Below are positions 28,459 through 39,667 of a stretch of DNA of 64,000 nucleotides, one piece after another. The first letter of the stretch is position 1. Each line of letters starts with the position of its first letter. Both the position numbers and the translations under genes were made by a program. Source of the stretch: Amorphophallus konjac (taxonomy: Eukaryota > Streptophyta > Magnoliopsida > Alismatales > Araceae); assembly GCA_022559845.1 (NCBI GenBank), contig JAHNEJ010001810.1, positions 237,266-301,265 on the forward strand, given 5' to 3'. Below the pieces are notes generated by a model. That model worked only from the letters and a program-made list of their open reading frames with translations, did no database searches and was not told the DNA's origin.

Positions 28459-28575
28459 GATGTTAGTTTGATATGGAAATATCAAATGGAAGTGCAGAAA
28501 AAAAGAAGAGAGAGAAAAAAAAAAACAATATCATAATGTCAGTTTGCTATAGGCCATATCAAATGGAAGTATGAA
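28459..28575. repeat. Short direct duplication upstream of the antisense gene
   Basis: Two similar blocks near 28,459-28,500 and 28,534-28,575 share GTCAGTTTG/GTTAGTTTG and ATATCAAATGGAAGT. They are separated and followed by A-rich tracts. They lie just upstream of the antisense start, between it and the 3' LTR, and could be part of its promoter. No TATA box was identified with confidence. Confidence 0.4.
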
Positions 28576-28696
28576 CGAAAAAAAAAAAAAAAAAAAAAAA
28601 GAGAAGAGAAAAGAAAACAAAAAGAGAGGGAAACAAAGAAGAAAGAGGAGACGGCACGGGTCGCCCGCCTCTGCCTCCGGCCTCGACGGACCACCC

Positions 28697-28708
28697 GTGG
28701 GGGGCATT
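28697..28708 (+). promoter_or_regulatory. Polypurine tract of the Tat element
   Basis: GTGGGGGGCATT directly precedes the 3' LTR (TGTTGAAACC at 28709). Its place and its G-run fit the primer for plus-strand synthesis. Confidence 0.7.
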
Positions 28709-30889
28709 TGTTGAAACCCAAAAATATTATTTAAGTTCTTTTGAAAAGAGTTCTTGAAATAAGGAAAATACAGCGGGTTGTCGTTAAACGGCCTTAAAAT
28801 GACAAGAGTCCCCTTCGCCGTCAATCCTTCCGACAACCCGGCAAGATATATATATTGGGGATTTCTATTGTTTACGCGCATATACGTGCGTTGAAAGGTC
28901 TTGATAAAAATATTTTCCGGCCTATAAATTTGTGTGGGAATCATTCCGCAAAAAGACAATTATTTTTCCGGATGTCCGGATGGTCAACCTGGATGCACCG
29001 GGACCAAGAAGAAAGTACAGTCCACCACTCGGCCGTACTGAGGTGAAAAGTAAATTTTTTTAATCCCCGGGGATCCTTTTATAGCCATGGTGGGGACCAA
29101 ACCCCCTCCACCCCTTTCTCTCTTTTGACCGCACGCGGAAGAAGGCTGGAAAGAGAGGGGGCCGCGGCTGCCGGAACCGGAGGAAGACCCCCTCCGGTCT
29201 TGTACCGGAGGGGGGGGGTATTCCCGCGCCTGCCAGCCCCGGAGGGGGGCTCCGCTGCGGCCGGACCCGGAGGGAACCCCCTCCGGTCTTGTACCGGAGG
29301 GGGGGGGGTGTTCCCGCACCTGCCAGCCCCGGAGGGGGGCCCCGCTGCGGCCGGACCCGGAGGGAACCCCCTCCGGTCTTGTACCGGAGGGGGGGGTGTG
29401 TGCCCGCGCCTGCCAGCCCCGGAGGGGGGGCTCCGCTGCGGCCGGACCCGGAGGGAACCCCCTCCGGTCTTGTACCGGAGGGGGGGGGGGGTGTGCCCGC
29501 GCCTGCCAGCCCCGGAGGGGGGCTCCGCTGCGGCCGGACCCGGAGGGAACCCCCTCCGGTCTTGTACCGGAGGGGGGGTTGTTTTCCCGCGGCTGCGGAC
29601 CCGGAGGGAACCCCCTCCGGTCTTGTACCGGAGGGGGGGGTTGTTTTCCCGCGGCTGCGGACCCGGAGGGAACCCCCTCCGGTCTTGTACCGGAGGGGGG
29701 GGGGGTTTTCCCTGTTGCTACCCACCGGAGGGGGGGTTCCCGCGGCTGCAACCCACCGGAGGGGGTTCTCCCCTCTCCGTCCAATCAAAAGAAAAGGGGG
29801 AGAAGAAGAGTGTAAAAAAAAAAACTGAAGCAAGGGAAGAGGAGAAGTTACCTTGGCCTTTGGTATTCCACCGGAGGAACTCCAAGAGATTTTTTACCAC
29901 CCCCTCCGCCACTTGTGGAATCTACTATAAAAAGGAGGCTACTCCAAGGAGCAAAGGAAGAAAACACAACAACAAGAAGAGAAGACCGGGAGAGAAAAAG
30001 AGAGAAGAGAGTAAGACAAAGACTTGGAGAGCTTTTCTAAGGCCCAAGTCAAAAGAGAAAAGCAAGAGGAAGGGTGCGCCCCTTTCCTTCTTACTATGAT
30101 ACCATGGATTTTGTGTATTTGACATAAATACCCCTTCATATATAAATCATGTACATTTGGCATAAATACCCCTTCATATATAAAGGGGGCTTCATGATGT
30201 TATACTATGACAATAAAATAATTAAGTGAGCATGAAAACTATGGTTGTCATGGCCCTTGTCAAAATTATACAAAGGTCCCTCTTGGCGTAAAATTACACC
30301 ATTGACCCGAAAGTTCTTAAAATTGTGCATGTATATACGGAATCAAATGGGAAAAGGATCTCCAACAATTATTCTTGTCATGGAGAAATCTCTTTTGGGC
30401 TATAATAATAAAAAATAAACATACAAAGCCTTGCAAATGGTATCCTCCAAAGCTCTTTAAATATAATCACGCTTATGTTCGTAAAAACAAATTGAAAGTC
30501 GCGGAATATAATTCATCGGGATCATAAAAAGTTACATGAAATTCGAAGCGACATATTCCCTTTCGAACATGAAAAGGCGAGGCCACATGAGAGAATAACA
30601 AAAAGGTCATAATCAAAAAATCCCGCTCCGAAGGAAACTAAAAGGGCCTTTCTTTTCGTCAAGGGTAGCAAAAGATCTTTAGCAGTTTAATCAAGGGTAT
30701 TCGGACTCGTCCGATGTAAATTAACACCGACTTTGGTCGGTGGGGATAAGTCTTGTACCCGAATCCTAAATCGTCTGATAAATTTAAAAAAAAAAAAAAG
30801 GCGCGGAATTCATATATATATGCCAAATATACGCATATCCATCCAGCGAAATCGGATGTTTCAAAAATATATAATTCCGCGTGTAAACA
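28709..30889 (+). repeat. 3' LTR of the Tat element
   Basis: Essentially identical to 7821-10001. I noted two substitutions (G for A at the equivalent of 8970, C for T at the equivalent of 9011), a 2-bp shorter G/T stretch after the fourth hairpin and longer A runs. The hairpin array occupies 29188-29699. Directly after it is the target duplication GTCCT (30890-30894). Confidence 0.95.
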
Positions 30890-33800
30890 GTCCTGCATCC
30901 CTCTTTGGATCCCTCTTGGAGTGTTTGGTTGGCTTGATTCGAATCCAGTATCAACATAGGAATCTTGAGGAAGAGAAGAGTCACTGGTCGGATATGGATG
31001 GAACTGAAATGATTGTTCATAATTCTGGGCCCCACAAATAGCTGCTTCCTGTTGGCCACCTTCGTAACCTGGTATACCATATCCTTGCTGACCTTGACTG
31101 TATCCACCTGCACCACCTGCACCACCTACACCACCTGTACCACCTGCAGCACTAGTACCACCTGCAGCACCTCCGGGATGATCATCATCATCATCAGAAT
31201 CATAAGAAACCAGTCGCCTTTTAACCTTTGAGGATGCATTTTTCTCTTTTGGAGTGCTTTTTTCAATCAACTTTGACACGAATCCTTTTCCCCTTGGCGT
31301 GCGCCTCACATAAATCTGCTTCAACTCCTCAATTGTCGGGTCCTCTCGAGCAGCAACATTTGCCCTCTCAGTTTGCCCATGCACTGATGTACTTCTTCTT
31401 AAGGAGGACATTCTAGGAGTGACTGGCCTGCTATCTGTATCTGAGTGTCTAGCTGGCTCAAACTCGAACTGCTCCTCAGTGTCATCAACCACCCTAGACT
31501 GGTGCGCATGAGTATCTCTGGCCCTCTTTGATTTGCTTCTTAATTCGGGATCTCTTGTCTCATCTTCATCAAGTATGCCCTCTGCCCATCTTCTATCATC
31601 AACATCAAAAACGGGCTCATCAACCTGCTCTCGTGTCTCCACCAAAGACTGCAAGGGATTATCATCATCAAATAAGACATCCACATCAATCTTTGCGGCG
31701 GCATCCTCGGCGACGCGTTTGTCTCGCAGCTGTTGTCTCAACCTCATATTCTTTATTCTCAACCTCATATTGTAATGGCAGTACACTAATTTCTCTAACC
31801 GATCAGCCTTTAGCCGATTGCGAACCTTTGAGTGTATAAGGCTGAACGTGCTCCAATTCCTTTCACATTGGCTTGCTGATGTGGTTTGACTCAACACCCT
31901 GATTGCAATGAAAGCCAATGCAGAACTGCCCAATTGTCTATTGTTCACCATGATGCACCAGTCAGCTGTTACACCAACCAACCATAAACAAATAAATATA
32001 AGATGTAAATAAAAATTAATTAAGGAAGATGTAATTGCAAAGAAAGCACAAAGATGAAGTATACCTGGGCTCACTCTTCCCACTGCGTATTGCAATTGGA
32101 AGTCAGAATACGTTCCACTTCTCATTCTATAGTTGTTCATCTACAAAAATTACATAATAGATTAGCATAACTACTTAAATAAATTCTATACCTCTTATTC
32201 ATGAAATCAAACAGGCCAACCTCTACTTCCGCCTGAAGCCTCTTATCTTGTGTCCTCGATAAACGACCAATGACTTTTAAAGTGTCTTGAAGCACCTCGG
32301 CATCAACATGTGCATTGGCATTGTACATTAATCGAGGGTTCAGAAAATAACCTGCATTTGTATATAGTTAATGTATGGTCAATAATATATGAATACAAAT
32401 AATCACTCACCAGCTGCATGCAAGTCGTGGTGTAATGTGGTGTCCCATCTATGGTCAATAATCTTCCACCACTTTGCATGTTCTTTGGGAAGGGACTCCT
32501 GCAACTCCAATTTCGCACGGTCCATGGCCTCATACAGATATCCCATATCATTCTTGTCATCGCCATCCACCAATCTTAGGACCTTCACGAGGGGGGTGAC
32601 TACTTTCATGTATCGTGTTACTCTGCCCCAGAATTTGTTGTCGTCCACGATTTGACAGACATCCAAATAGTCCATCTGAGCATCAACATTGCCCTTGTCG
32701 ATGTATTCCCGCAGGGCATTGTGGTACATGAAAGCTTTCAACTCATTCTTATACCTGTGCAAAGAAATAAAATTTGAATCAAATACGGATCATAATTATA
32801 AGGATAAAGAAGTAATAATTGAGTTCAACAGTATACCCATGTAGAGACTCCAAAGAAATGAAATTTGAAGCAAATCTGGTTGGCCCTGCACGGATAATAT
32901 CTCGCCCCCCACTTGCATGCTCCCTGAACATGTTCAATATCCTAGGATGGCCATAAATATACCGGGTAATCTTTTGTCCCCTTTCAACCGTATTCTTCAC
33001 ATATTTGTCCTTCCCTATGTCTTCAAGTATGAGATCAAGACAATGTGCTGCGCATGGAAACCAATATAAATGCCTGCGCTTATGCATCAATTTCCTCCCT
33101 GCAGCCTTATAACTGGCTTCATTATCAGTCACAACTTGTACAACATTTTCTTCACCAATTTCGTCTACCATGTTGTCCATCAAATGAAACAAATAATTGG
33201 CATTTTTTTCAAAATTTGATGCATCTACAGATTTTACAAATACTGTACCTTCGATGCAATACACCAAAAAGTTAATCATGGACTTTTTCGTGGTACCAGT
33301 CCAACCATCACACATAATAGTGCATCCTCTCTCCATCCATATATGCTTGAAGCTTTCAACCCACTGATGGAGCTCCTCAACCTCTCCCTCAAGGCCACGC
33401 CCGTATATGTCCCGACGTGACGGCGCCTTCAAGCCAGGGCCAGCATCTGCTATGGCATCCAACATAGGTTGAAAATATTCACTTTCAGCAGCATGTGCAG
33501 GGACACCTGCATGAAAAAACCATTTACAGATGCTTTTAAATGCATGCCCTGCAACTTCTGCAGATTTTTTGACCCCTCTTAATGCACTTTTGATCTTAGG
33601 TTGTGTAGCCTGGGGCTTTCTGTGGAGATAACTGTCCATGGGGCCTGCTCTCTGCGTCTGCGGGGCAGCAACATCAGGACGTCGTGCAGCTGTACTGGAG
33701 TAGGTCCCTCCTGAACCCGTGGGTGCCTTTCCTTTCCTTCGAGCGGCTTCTTCACGCTCCCTTGCTTCAGTCAGCTACGGATCAGAATCTTCAGTGCCTT

Positions 33801-34125
33801 CCTCATCATCATCCCTCCTAACCCTTCTACCAGAAATCTCCTCAGCAATTTCCTCCTCATCCTCAGCCCTTTGTTGCACCCTCTCCTTTTTCCCCACAAG
33901 GCACTGGCGCATCTCCTCTCGCACCTCTCGTGGACAGTGGTCGCATTGTCTCACCTCTCCTCGTACCCCTGCCAAATGTTGCTTGTCTCTGGTAATTCCG
34001 CCATACATCTCCTTACCACAGTAATTACATTTAACCTTCCTTCTCTTAGCATCAACTAAGGACATGTGGGCCCACCCCGGATCCTCCTGCCCCTGCTGCT
34101 CCTGTGTTTGTTGACGTCTAGACAT
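30890..34125 (-). pseudogene. hAT transposase gene (BED finger, DUF659, dimerisation domain), interrupted
   Basis: Predicted exons: 34125-32837, 32754-32411, 32351-32192, 32126-32065 and 31965-30890, the last continuing at 7820-7693 beyond the Tat insertion. All junctions are GT-AG and phase-compatible. The N-terminus has a BED-type zinc finger (CNYCGKEM, then H and C further on). The DUF659/catalytic region follows, with CDGWTGTTKKSMINF, VVTDNEASY and CAAHCLDLILEDIG. The C-terminus has the hAT dimerisation pattern LSQTTSASQCERNWS. One in-frame TAG (33775-33777) separates the finger from the catalytic part, and the last exon is cut by the retrotransposon. Apart from these two lesions the frame is well preserved. 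The tail is Gly/Tyr-rich with a GGAGGTGGVGG-like stretch. Confidence 0.87.
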
Positions 34126-34189
34126 GATGCTACATTAAGACAATCAAGGACAATCTCTTGTAAGTATAATGAAAAAAATACAATTCAAC

Positions 34190-34801
34190 ATGAAAGAGCT
34201 CCAAATTAGTCAATGAAGCTTAATTGAGCTTCAATTGAACTTTACTAAACCTAATTAGAGGAAAACCTCAAAATTAATAATGTAATTAGGGCTTAATTAA
34301 CACATATAGCCTAATCACCTTTCATAAAAATTAATCCCGAGCATGAAAGAGCTCCAAATTAGTCAGTGAAGTTTAATTGAGCTTCAATTGAACTTTACTA
34401 AACCTAATTAGAGGAAAGCCCCAAAATTAATAATGTAATTAGGGCTTAATTAACACATATAGCCTAATCACCTTTCATAAAAATTAATCCCGAGCATGAT
34501 AGAGGTCCAAATTAATTAATGAAGCTTAATTGAGCTTCAATTGAACCTTACTAAACCTAATTAGACGAAAGCGCCAAATTTAATAGTCTAATTAAGATTT
34601 AATTTATAATTTTAGCCTAATCACTCTTGACAAAAATTAATTACCAACATGATAGAGGTTAAAATTAGTCAATGGAACTTAATTGAACTTGAATTGACCC
34701 TTACAAAACCTAATTACATGAAAGCCCTAAATTTAATAGTCTAATAGGAGCTAAACTAACATTTTTAGTCTAATCACTAAATTAACAGAATTATTTAACA
34801 A
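34190..34801. repeat. 153-bp tandem repeat, four units, 5' of the hAT transposase
   Basis: Units start at 34190, 34343, 34496 and 34649, exactly 153 bp apart, each beginning ATGAAAGAGCT or ATGATAGAGGT. All are AT-rich and contain the inverted pair AAGCTTAATTGAGCTT. The first two are the most similar; the fourth is the most diverged. The array lies between the transposase start and the right subterminal cluster. Confidence 0.9.
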
Positions 34802-34959
34802 AATAATCATTTAAGAAATCTTACCTAGCCCTAACCAGAGCTAATTAGGGCAAGGTGGTGGGCGCCGGGCGGGAGGGGATCGCGGGCTAGGGCTGGCCGG
34901 CTGGCAGGTCACGCGCGCACGCAGGCACGCACTTGCAGGCCAGGCCGCGGGGGGAGCGG

Positions 34960-35170
34960 GCAGGGGGGGCTGCTGGGCTGCTGGCCGGCCTGCTGCTGCT
35001 CCTGCTCCGCGGCTGCTGCTGTTGCTGTTGCTGCTCCGCGGCTGCTGCTGCAGTGCTGCTGCTGCTGCTGCTGCTGCTGCTGCAGGGCGGGACGGGATCC
35101 GCGGCTGCTGCTATTGCTGCTCCGCCGGCCTGCTGCTGCTGCTCCAGTTGTTTCCGCCGCGGCTGCTGCT
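34960..35170. repeat. CTG/CCG-rich trinucleotide region in the hAT right arm
   Basis: Interrupted CTG repeats (a pure run of about nine near 35,055-35,083) alternate with CCGCGG motifs and TGCTGTTGCTGTTG. Every frame is open here because of the triplet repeat; no gene is supported. Confidence 0.8.
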
Positions 35171-35252
35171 AGGGCAGGGGGGTTTCGGGGGCGGGAGGAG
35201 GGGACAGGAGCAGGAGGGGACAGGGGCAGGGGGTTTCGGGGTCGGGGGAGGC

Positions 35253-35430
35253 TCACGTGAACTCCTAAGTTTGGAGTTCACGTGAATCGCCCGAAACCGA
35301 ATGGTTTCGGGACAAAACCATTCGGTTTCGGGCGAAACGGGTATCGGTTTCGCCCGAAACCGATACCGTAACCCGAAACGGTTTAAGCTACAGTGAAATG
35401 GGCTTAAACGGTTTCGGCCGAAACGGACAA
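35253..35430. repeat. Right subterminal repeat cluster of the hAT element
   Basis: Three stacked perfect or near-perfect hairpins. TCACGTGAACTCC pairs with its complement (35253-35265/35273-35285). CCCGAAACCGAATGGTTT pairs with its complement (35290-35307/35315-35332). GGTATCGGTTTCG pairs with its complement (35340-35352/35355-35367). The shared CGAAACCG core matches the left cluster at 7,337-7,425. Confidence 0.8.
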
Positions 35431-36316
35431 CCATGCTCCCAGCTGCATAGTAGGACACAACCATGAGGGATCTTCCATTGAGTCCAAAGACAGGACTCTA
35501 TCAAGCTGCAAAAAGGAGGGATTCTCTGCATTTTGGCGTATAATCACTTAGCGACTTTTTTTCAGTTTGCGATGAATTATCGCAAAACCTAGTTTCAAGG
35601 AAATGAATGGCCCACATAATGACATTATTGTTTTTTTTGGGGGGGGAGGGGGGGATGATGACGAAATTCGCTCTGATAAGTACAATTGTCCCTTCTTCCA
35701 ACATTAAAGCAGTGCCACCATTCAAAAAGGGAATCTTCATCATGACAACCTTTGCAAGCTCCTAGCTGATCGAGAGCATGACTATACAAATATTAAAACA
35801 CAACATTCTTTGAAATATCCTTTTTGACCTCAGTCCAACAATGTCATCAGATAATCTAATTTGATTTTACCCACAGCACATTCTTTGCCATAAAGATAGA
35901 TACTCATAAATACAGCTATTAAAAATAATTCTCAAGTTCATGTTTCCTAAGAAGAAATGTGAAAGTAATTCTAATATGAACAGGACCTAACTCTTTAATG
36001 CTCATATTAAAAGAAAGTGCTAAAAATGGTTAGCAATCAAATAGAAGTAGTATCTGAAGAAAAGTATTTGAGTGCCAAAGGGGTTTGCAAAACATATTAT
36101 GTTTACATTTAAAATTTTAAACAATTGTGTGAAGATGGAGAATATAAAAGGAAACACAATAGTGAAAACAAATGAGGATCGACAAGAAGAAAACTAAATG
36201 AGATGGGTACTATCAGACTTAAGCTAGATACTCTAGTCAGAATTAAGCAAGAGCCAAAATACACTGACGTATGAAATAAATGTTCATGTTAGGTCATGAT
36301 TTCCAGATCAAACTTT

Positions 36317-36553
36317 GAAACCAAATCAGAGTAGATTATGACAATTAAGGGTTAAACTTTTGTCTAGGGCTGTGGTTCTTTTGACTAGCCAAAGTAGATA
36401 CATTGTCAAAGCTCCTGTAGATTGTTCCTCATAATTTAACTTCTTTCAGTAGGAGGAATCTCTCTTCCTTCTCTTTCTTGATTGTACTACCTCTATTTAT
36501 CTCAATAAAATAGGTAGTGCAATCTACCTTTTTCAAAAAAAGAAACCAAGTCA
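36317..36553 (+). mobile_element. 213-bp 5'-truncated LINE tail with 12-bp target duplication
   Basis: The repeats GAAACCAAATCA (36317-36328) and GAAACCAAGTCA (36542-36553) differ by one base. The insert ends TCTCAATAAAATAGGTAGTGC, then CTACCTTTTTC and a poly-A run, the typical end of a plant L1. No coding region remains. Confidence 0.65.
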
Positions 36554-37847
36554 AAATTATCCATACAAGTACAATTTCAATGGGCAATTGGGCATCACAT
36601 CAATGCATAAAAAATAAAAATGAACAAGCCCGAAAATCAACCCAAGCTGAGCAAGCCAGCCAATTACCTACTCAATCGGCCAGTTCCAGGCAAACCTATT
36701 GGTACTAGAGAATGCCATATTGGATCTCAACATCATCTCCGAAGGCCAAAGAGAAGAGACCTCAAAGAGATCTCAAAAAGACCGGAAACAACGGCCAGAG
36801 ACGATGATTGTCATATACTTTTTTTGGGAGGGTGCAGCCTTTGAATTGTATACATTTAGCCATTTAATATGATCAAAATTATATGATAGTAATAAGGGTA
36901 ACGCAAAAACAAAAACTACTTTCTGATATCTCAATGCCATCTCGGCATATTGGAGAGCTGCTCCTCCTCTTTCACCATAATTAAGTCATCCCCTCTATTG
37001 GCATTAGCATTTCCTCCTCCTTTACCGTACTTCTCCCCCACTGCTGTCTCCCTCTTATTCTTGATCTTGGCAAGGATTTCATCTGAGACCCTTGAAGAGC
37101 CATGGATTTTCAAGAGATCACGAGGATATAAGAAGGATCACAAACAATGGCCAGGACATTGAAAATATTCTGTGCTCTTGGACTGACAGCAAAAGAAGTG
37201 GAGGAGAGGAAATGGAAATCAGGAGGGGTCCTAGAGATGCTGCCACTCCGACATTGAAGACAATGAGATAATAGAAAGAACTTTTCTTTTCTTTTCTTTT
37301 AGTTTGTTTGGATATATTAGGGATAACCATATCACCAGTCCCTGGCCACTGAATCCATGCCATGCCAACCATGAGTCCAGCTATTGCTTGAGACCCGAGT
37401 CAGGACCAAACTCAAACCCAGACTCTGCAAAGCAAGTAGGGTAGCAGGTAGGGAGGATAGTATACGAACTGGAAGACCCTCCAAGCAGTGCAGCGATGCC
37501 TATATGGGGGTTTGAGTTTGGTCATGCCACCAAGGCACTAAAAACTAACCGAACCAGATGGGAACCGGCTGAACTGGACTGGAAGTGGCCAGAACCACTC
37601 TGGTTCTAATAGGGAAGAAGCCAGTCAGAACCGACCTTGGAATCAGAACCAGCCCCAACAAGTTTCACTCCCAGAAACAGTTTTTTAAACCTTCCATGCC
37701 ACAGAGACAACTACCAAATGTGCCTAATCAGCAACTGCCCCTGGATTTGGAAGCAGTAGGATGAGAACAGTTGCTTCCACCTAATGCTGCTTGCCACTGT
37801 TGTGGTACTTGCTCCCAGTAAATTTTATGGTTGCTCCATACCAATGC

Positions 37848-38474
37848 TAAGGGTCCATTTGGGAACCTTTTATGAAGTACTTCTACCTCCAAAAAGAAGT
37901 GACTTCAAGTAAAAGCACTCCTTATTTTAAAAGCAAAAAGAGTTTGGAAACACAAGATAGTTCATAGTTATGATGGTTGGAAGTACCTCTTCATTAATTT
38001 TGACCGAAATAGCCTCATCTTTCATTTATAACGGATGATAAATATACAATAATGTACATATATATGATAAACATATGATATGCACGATAAATAATTCTTT
38101 TACACATGAAATTATATAAATATAATCTACATGATTATAGTTGCCAAAATAGGTCCCCCCATGTTAACATGATTATGCCATCTATAATATGGCTCAATGT
38201 TGGACAAAGGAAAGAAGACTTGCAGTTCTGAGTGAGGGAAAAATGAGCGATTGCAGGATGATAAAGTCCTTTCTAAATTTATGCAGGAGGAGAAAGTGAG
38301 TCCATAGAGAAGGAGAAAATTACTCCTATCGCATGAAGTGGGTTTTCTCCTTCTGTGGGGTGGAGAAGTTAAAACTAGAAAGTTGCCAAGCATCTTCATT
38401 TTTTATAGAAGTACTTCATTGAGAAGGATAAGTCATCTAGAATGACTTTCCCAGAGTTCCCAAATGCACCCTAA
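37848..38474. mobile_element. Tourist-like (PIF/Harbinger) MITE, 621 bp, TAA duplications
   Basis: The termini are GGGTCCATTTGGGAAC (37851) and, reversed, GGGTGCATTTGGGAAC (38471), a near-perfect inverted repeat of the GGG-N-CATTTGG type. The flanks are TAA on both sides (37848-37850 and 38472-38474), the characteristic 3-bp target duplication. The centre is AT-rich and noncoding. Confidence 0.82.
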
Positions 38475-39489
38475 GACATTCCCTAAGGAGGAGCTGAAGG
38501 AGGTTGTTTTTTGTTCTCTTCTCTATTTTCTTCTTCTTTTTTCCTTTCCCACATCATCATCCCCCCTTCTCTCATCCTTTTTTCTTTTTTTTGGCTCCAG
38601 TTAAGAAGGGCAATCAGGAGAACCTTTATTTGAGAACCAAAAAAGGAAAGGCAAGAAGAGAACAGCAATTAAAGAGGGTAGTTATGAAACACTTTGTGAG
38701 AGGCTCAGAAGGCATAAGCTTTGTGGCATGACACAGTGTAAGCCTCGTTATTTAGAAGAAAATCGTAAAATTACCAGAAATGTTAACACAATACTAATTC
38801 TCAGAGCATTAACGCAACTCAATGATAGAGTTTGTGGAAGTGAACTATGGGGTGAAACTTGGAAACATGAACTAGCAGAAGAAAAGGGAAGGGTGCAAAA
38901 AGTCAAGGATGGAAGGGGAAAAAATAAGTGGAAACTAGAATAGAGAAGAAGAAATGGAAAGGTTCGGGGTTATATTCAAACCATCAAAAGAAGAAATAAG
39001 GAAGGAGACAAAAGAGGAGAAGAAGAGAAAATTATAACTTCCCTAAGAAATATTTAAGTCGTGTCATCAACGTTAGGCCAGTTGTCATTCACATGATAGG
39101 TGCCTAAGTTACTTCCCTCTCCTTAGGGCTAAAGCTTGGGTAATTCAAACCCTTTATTGTGTCTATGTAATACACTTGTCATCATTGAATCAGGCTTTAC
39201 GGGCAATAAAAAAAAGCATAAATCGCTGGTCCACCTCAAAACATCTCACTACCTCGCCATGGAAGGGACTTCGTATACAACTCCCACTGTGGACATGAAG
39301 GAAGAGCAGGTACCACCCAAGGTCTACACATGTCCGATGTGATTCAGTGAGCTGCTGCCCAGTGGGGGGCCCTCTGTCCAAGCAGACCCATGGCTCAGGG
39401 TACCGATGATGCAGGACTCGATCCTGGGTGCAAACATTTACTTTCTTGGTTTCTTTTTTTAAAAAAATCACTGCCTCTCCAACTCAATT

Positions 39490-39667
39490 AACACATAAGT
39501 CTTAAAGTGAATGTCTTGAGGCACACGCCTCAAGGTGTACCACCTCAATTAACAAAAGGCATAAGCCTCAAGGAAATGGCCTAATGCCTCAAGGCATTTT
39601 TCTAGTGACTCATGCTGAAGTGTATGTCTCATTGCCTTGAGGCAATGCCTTTTTTAACAATGATTGA
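39490..39667 (-). repeat. Interspersed repeat copy B (inverted relative of 6.56 kb copy)
   Basis: Read on the minus strand it starts CAATCATTGTTAAAAAAGGC and continues through CACTAGAAAAATGCC and several GCCTTGAGGC motifs. This parallels the start of the copy at 6,562. Only about 180 bp of the family is recognisable here. Confidence 0.5.

Larger units (their letters stand above)
7816..30894 (+). mobile_element. Young Tat-lineage Ty3/gypsy LTR retrotransposon (23,069 bp)
   Basis: The LTRs are 7821-10001 and 28709-30889, each 2,181 bp, beginning TG and ending CA. The perfect target duplication GTCCT is at 7816-7820 and 30890-30894. The order is 5' LTR, primer-binding site, a giant gag-pol frame, a 50-bp tandem array, an antisense spliced gene, a G-rich polypurine tract and the 3' LTR. 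The second, archaeal-type RNase H after the RT-linked one and the CHHC gag knuckles place it in the Tat/Ogre group. The LTRs differ by about two substitutions (8970, 9011) plus small length changes in homopolymers, so insertion is recent. Both the sense and the antisense coding sequences appear intact. Confidence 0.95.
7322..35435 (-). mobile_element. hAT-superfamily DNA transposon, interrupted by a Tat retrotransposon
   Basis: The perfect 8-bp direct repeat CTCCCAGC lies at 7314-7321 and 35436-35443, the hallmark target duplication of hAT transposition. The termini are CAAGGATGGC (left) and, reversed, CATGGTTGTC (right), an imperfect 10-bp inverted repeat. Without the nested 23-kb element the hAT is about 5.04 kb, a normal autonomous size. 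It encodes a BED/DUF659/dimerisation-domain transposase on the minus strand. Both subterminal regions are crowded with GGTTTCGG motifs in both orientations. It sits in RAD23 intron 1, in the same orientation as that gene. Confidence 0.88.

Noticed and set aside
28984..30099. Frames up to 324 codons in the 3' LTR
   Set aside because: Same artefact as in the 5' LTR; frames differ between the two LTRs only because of small indels in G-runs.
33775..33777. TAG in the hAT transposase considered as part of a tiny intron or readthrough site
   Set aside because: The frame continues directly on both sides and no acceptor gives a sensible intron, so a simple nonsense change is more likely.
34933..35256. 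Leu/Cys-rich and Gln/Pro-rich frames at the CTG repeat
   Set aside because: Triplet repeat artefact with all frames open.
39190..39471. Frames around a tRNA-like stretch near 39.4 kb
   Set aside because: The resemblance to a tRNA B-box was weak and no A-box or target duplication could be placed.
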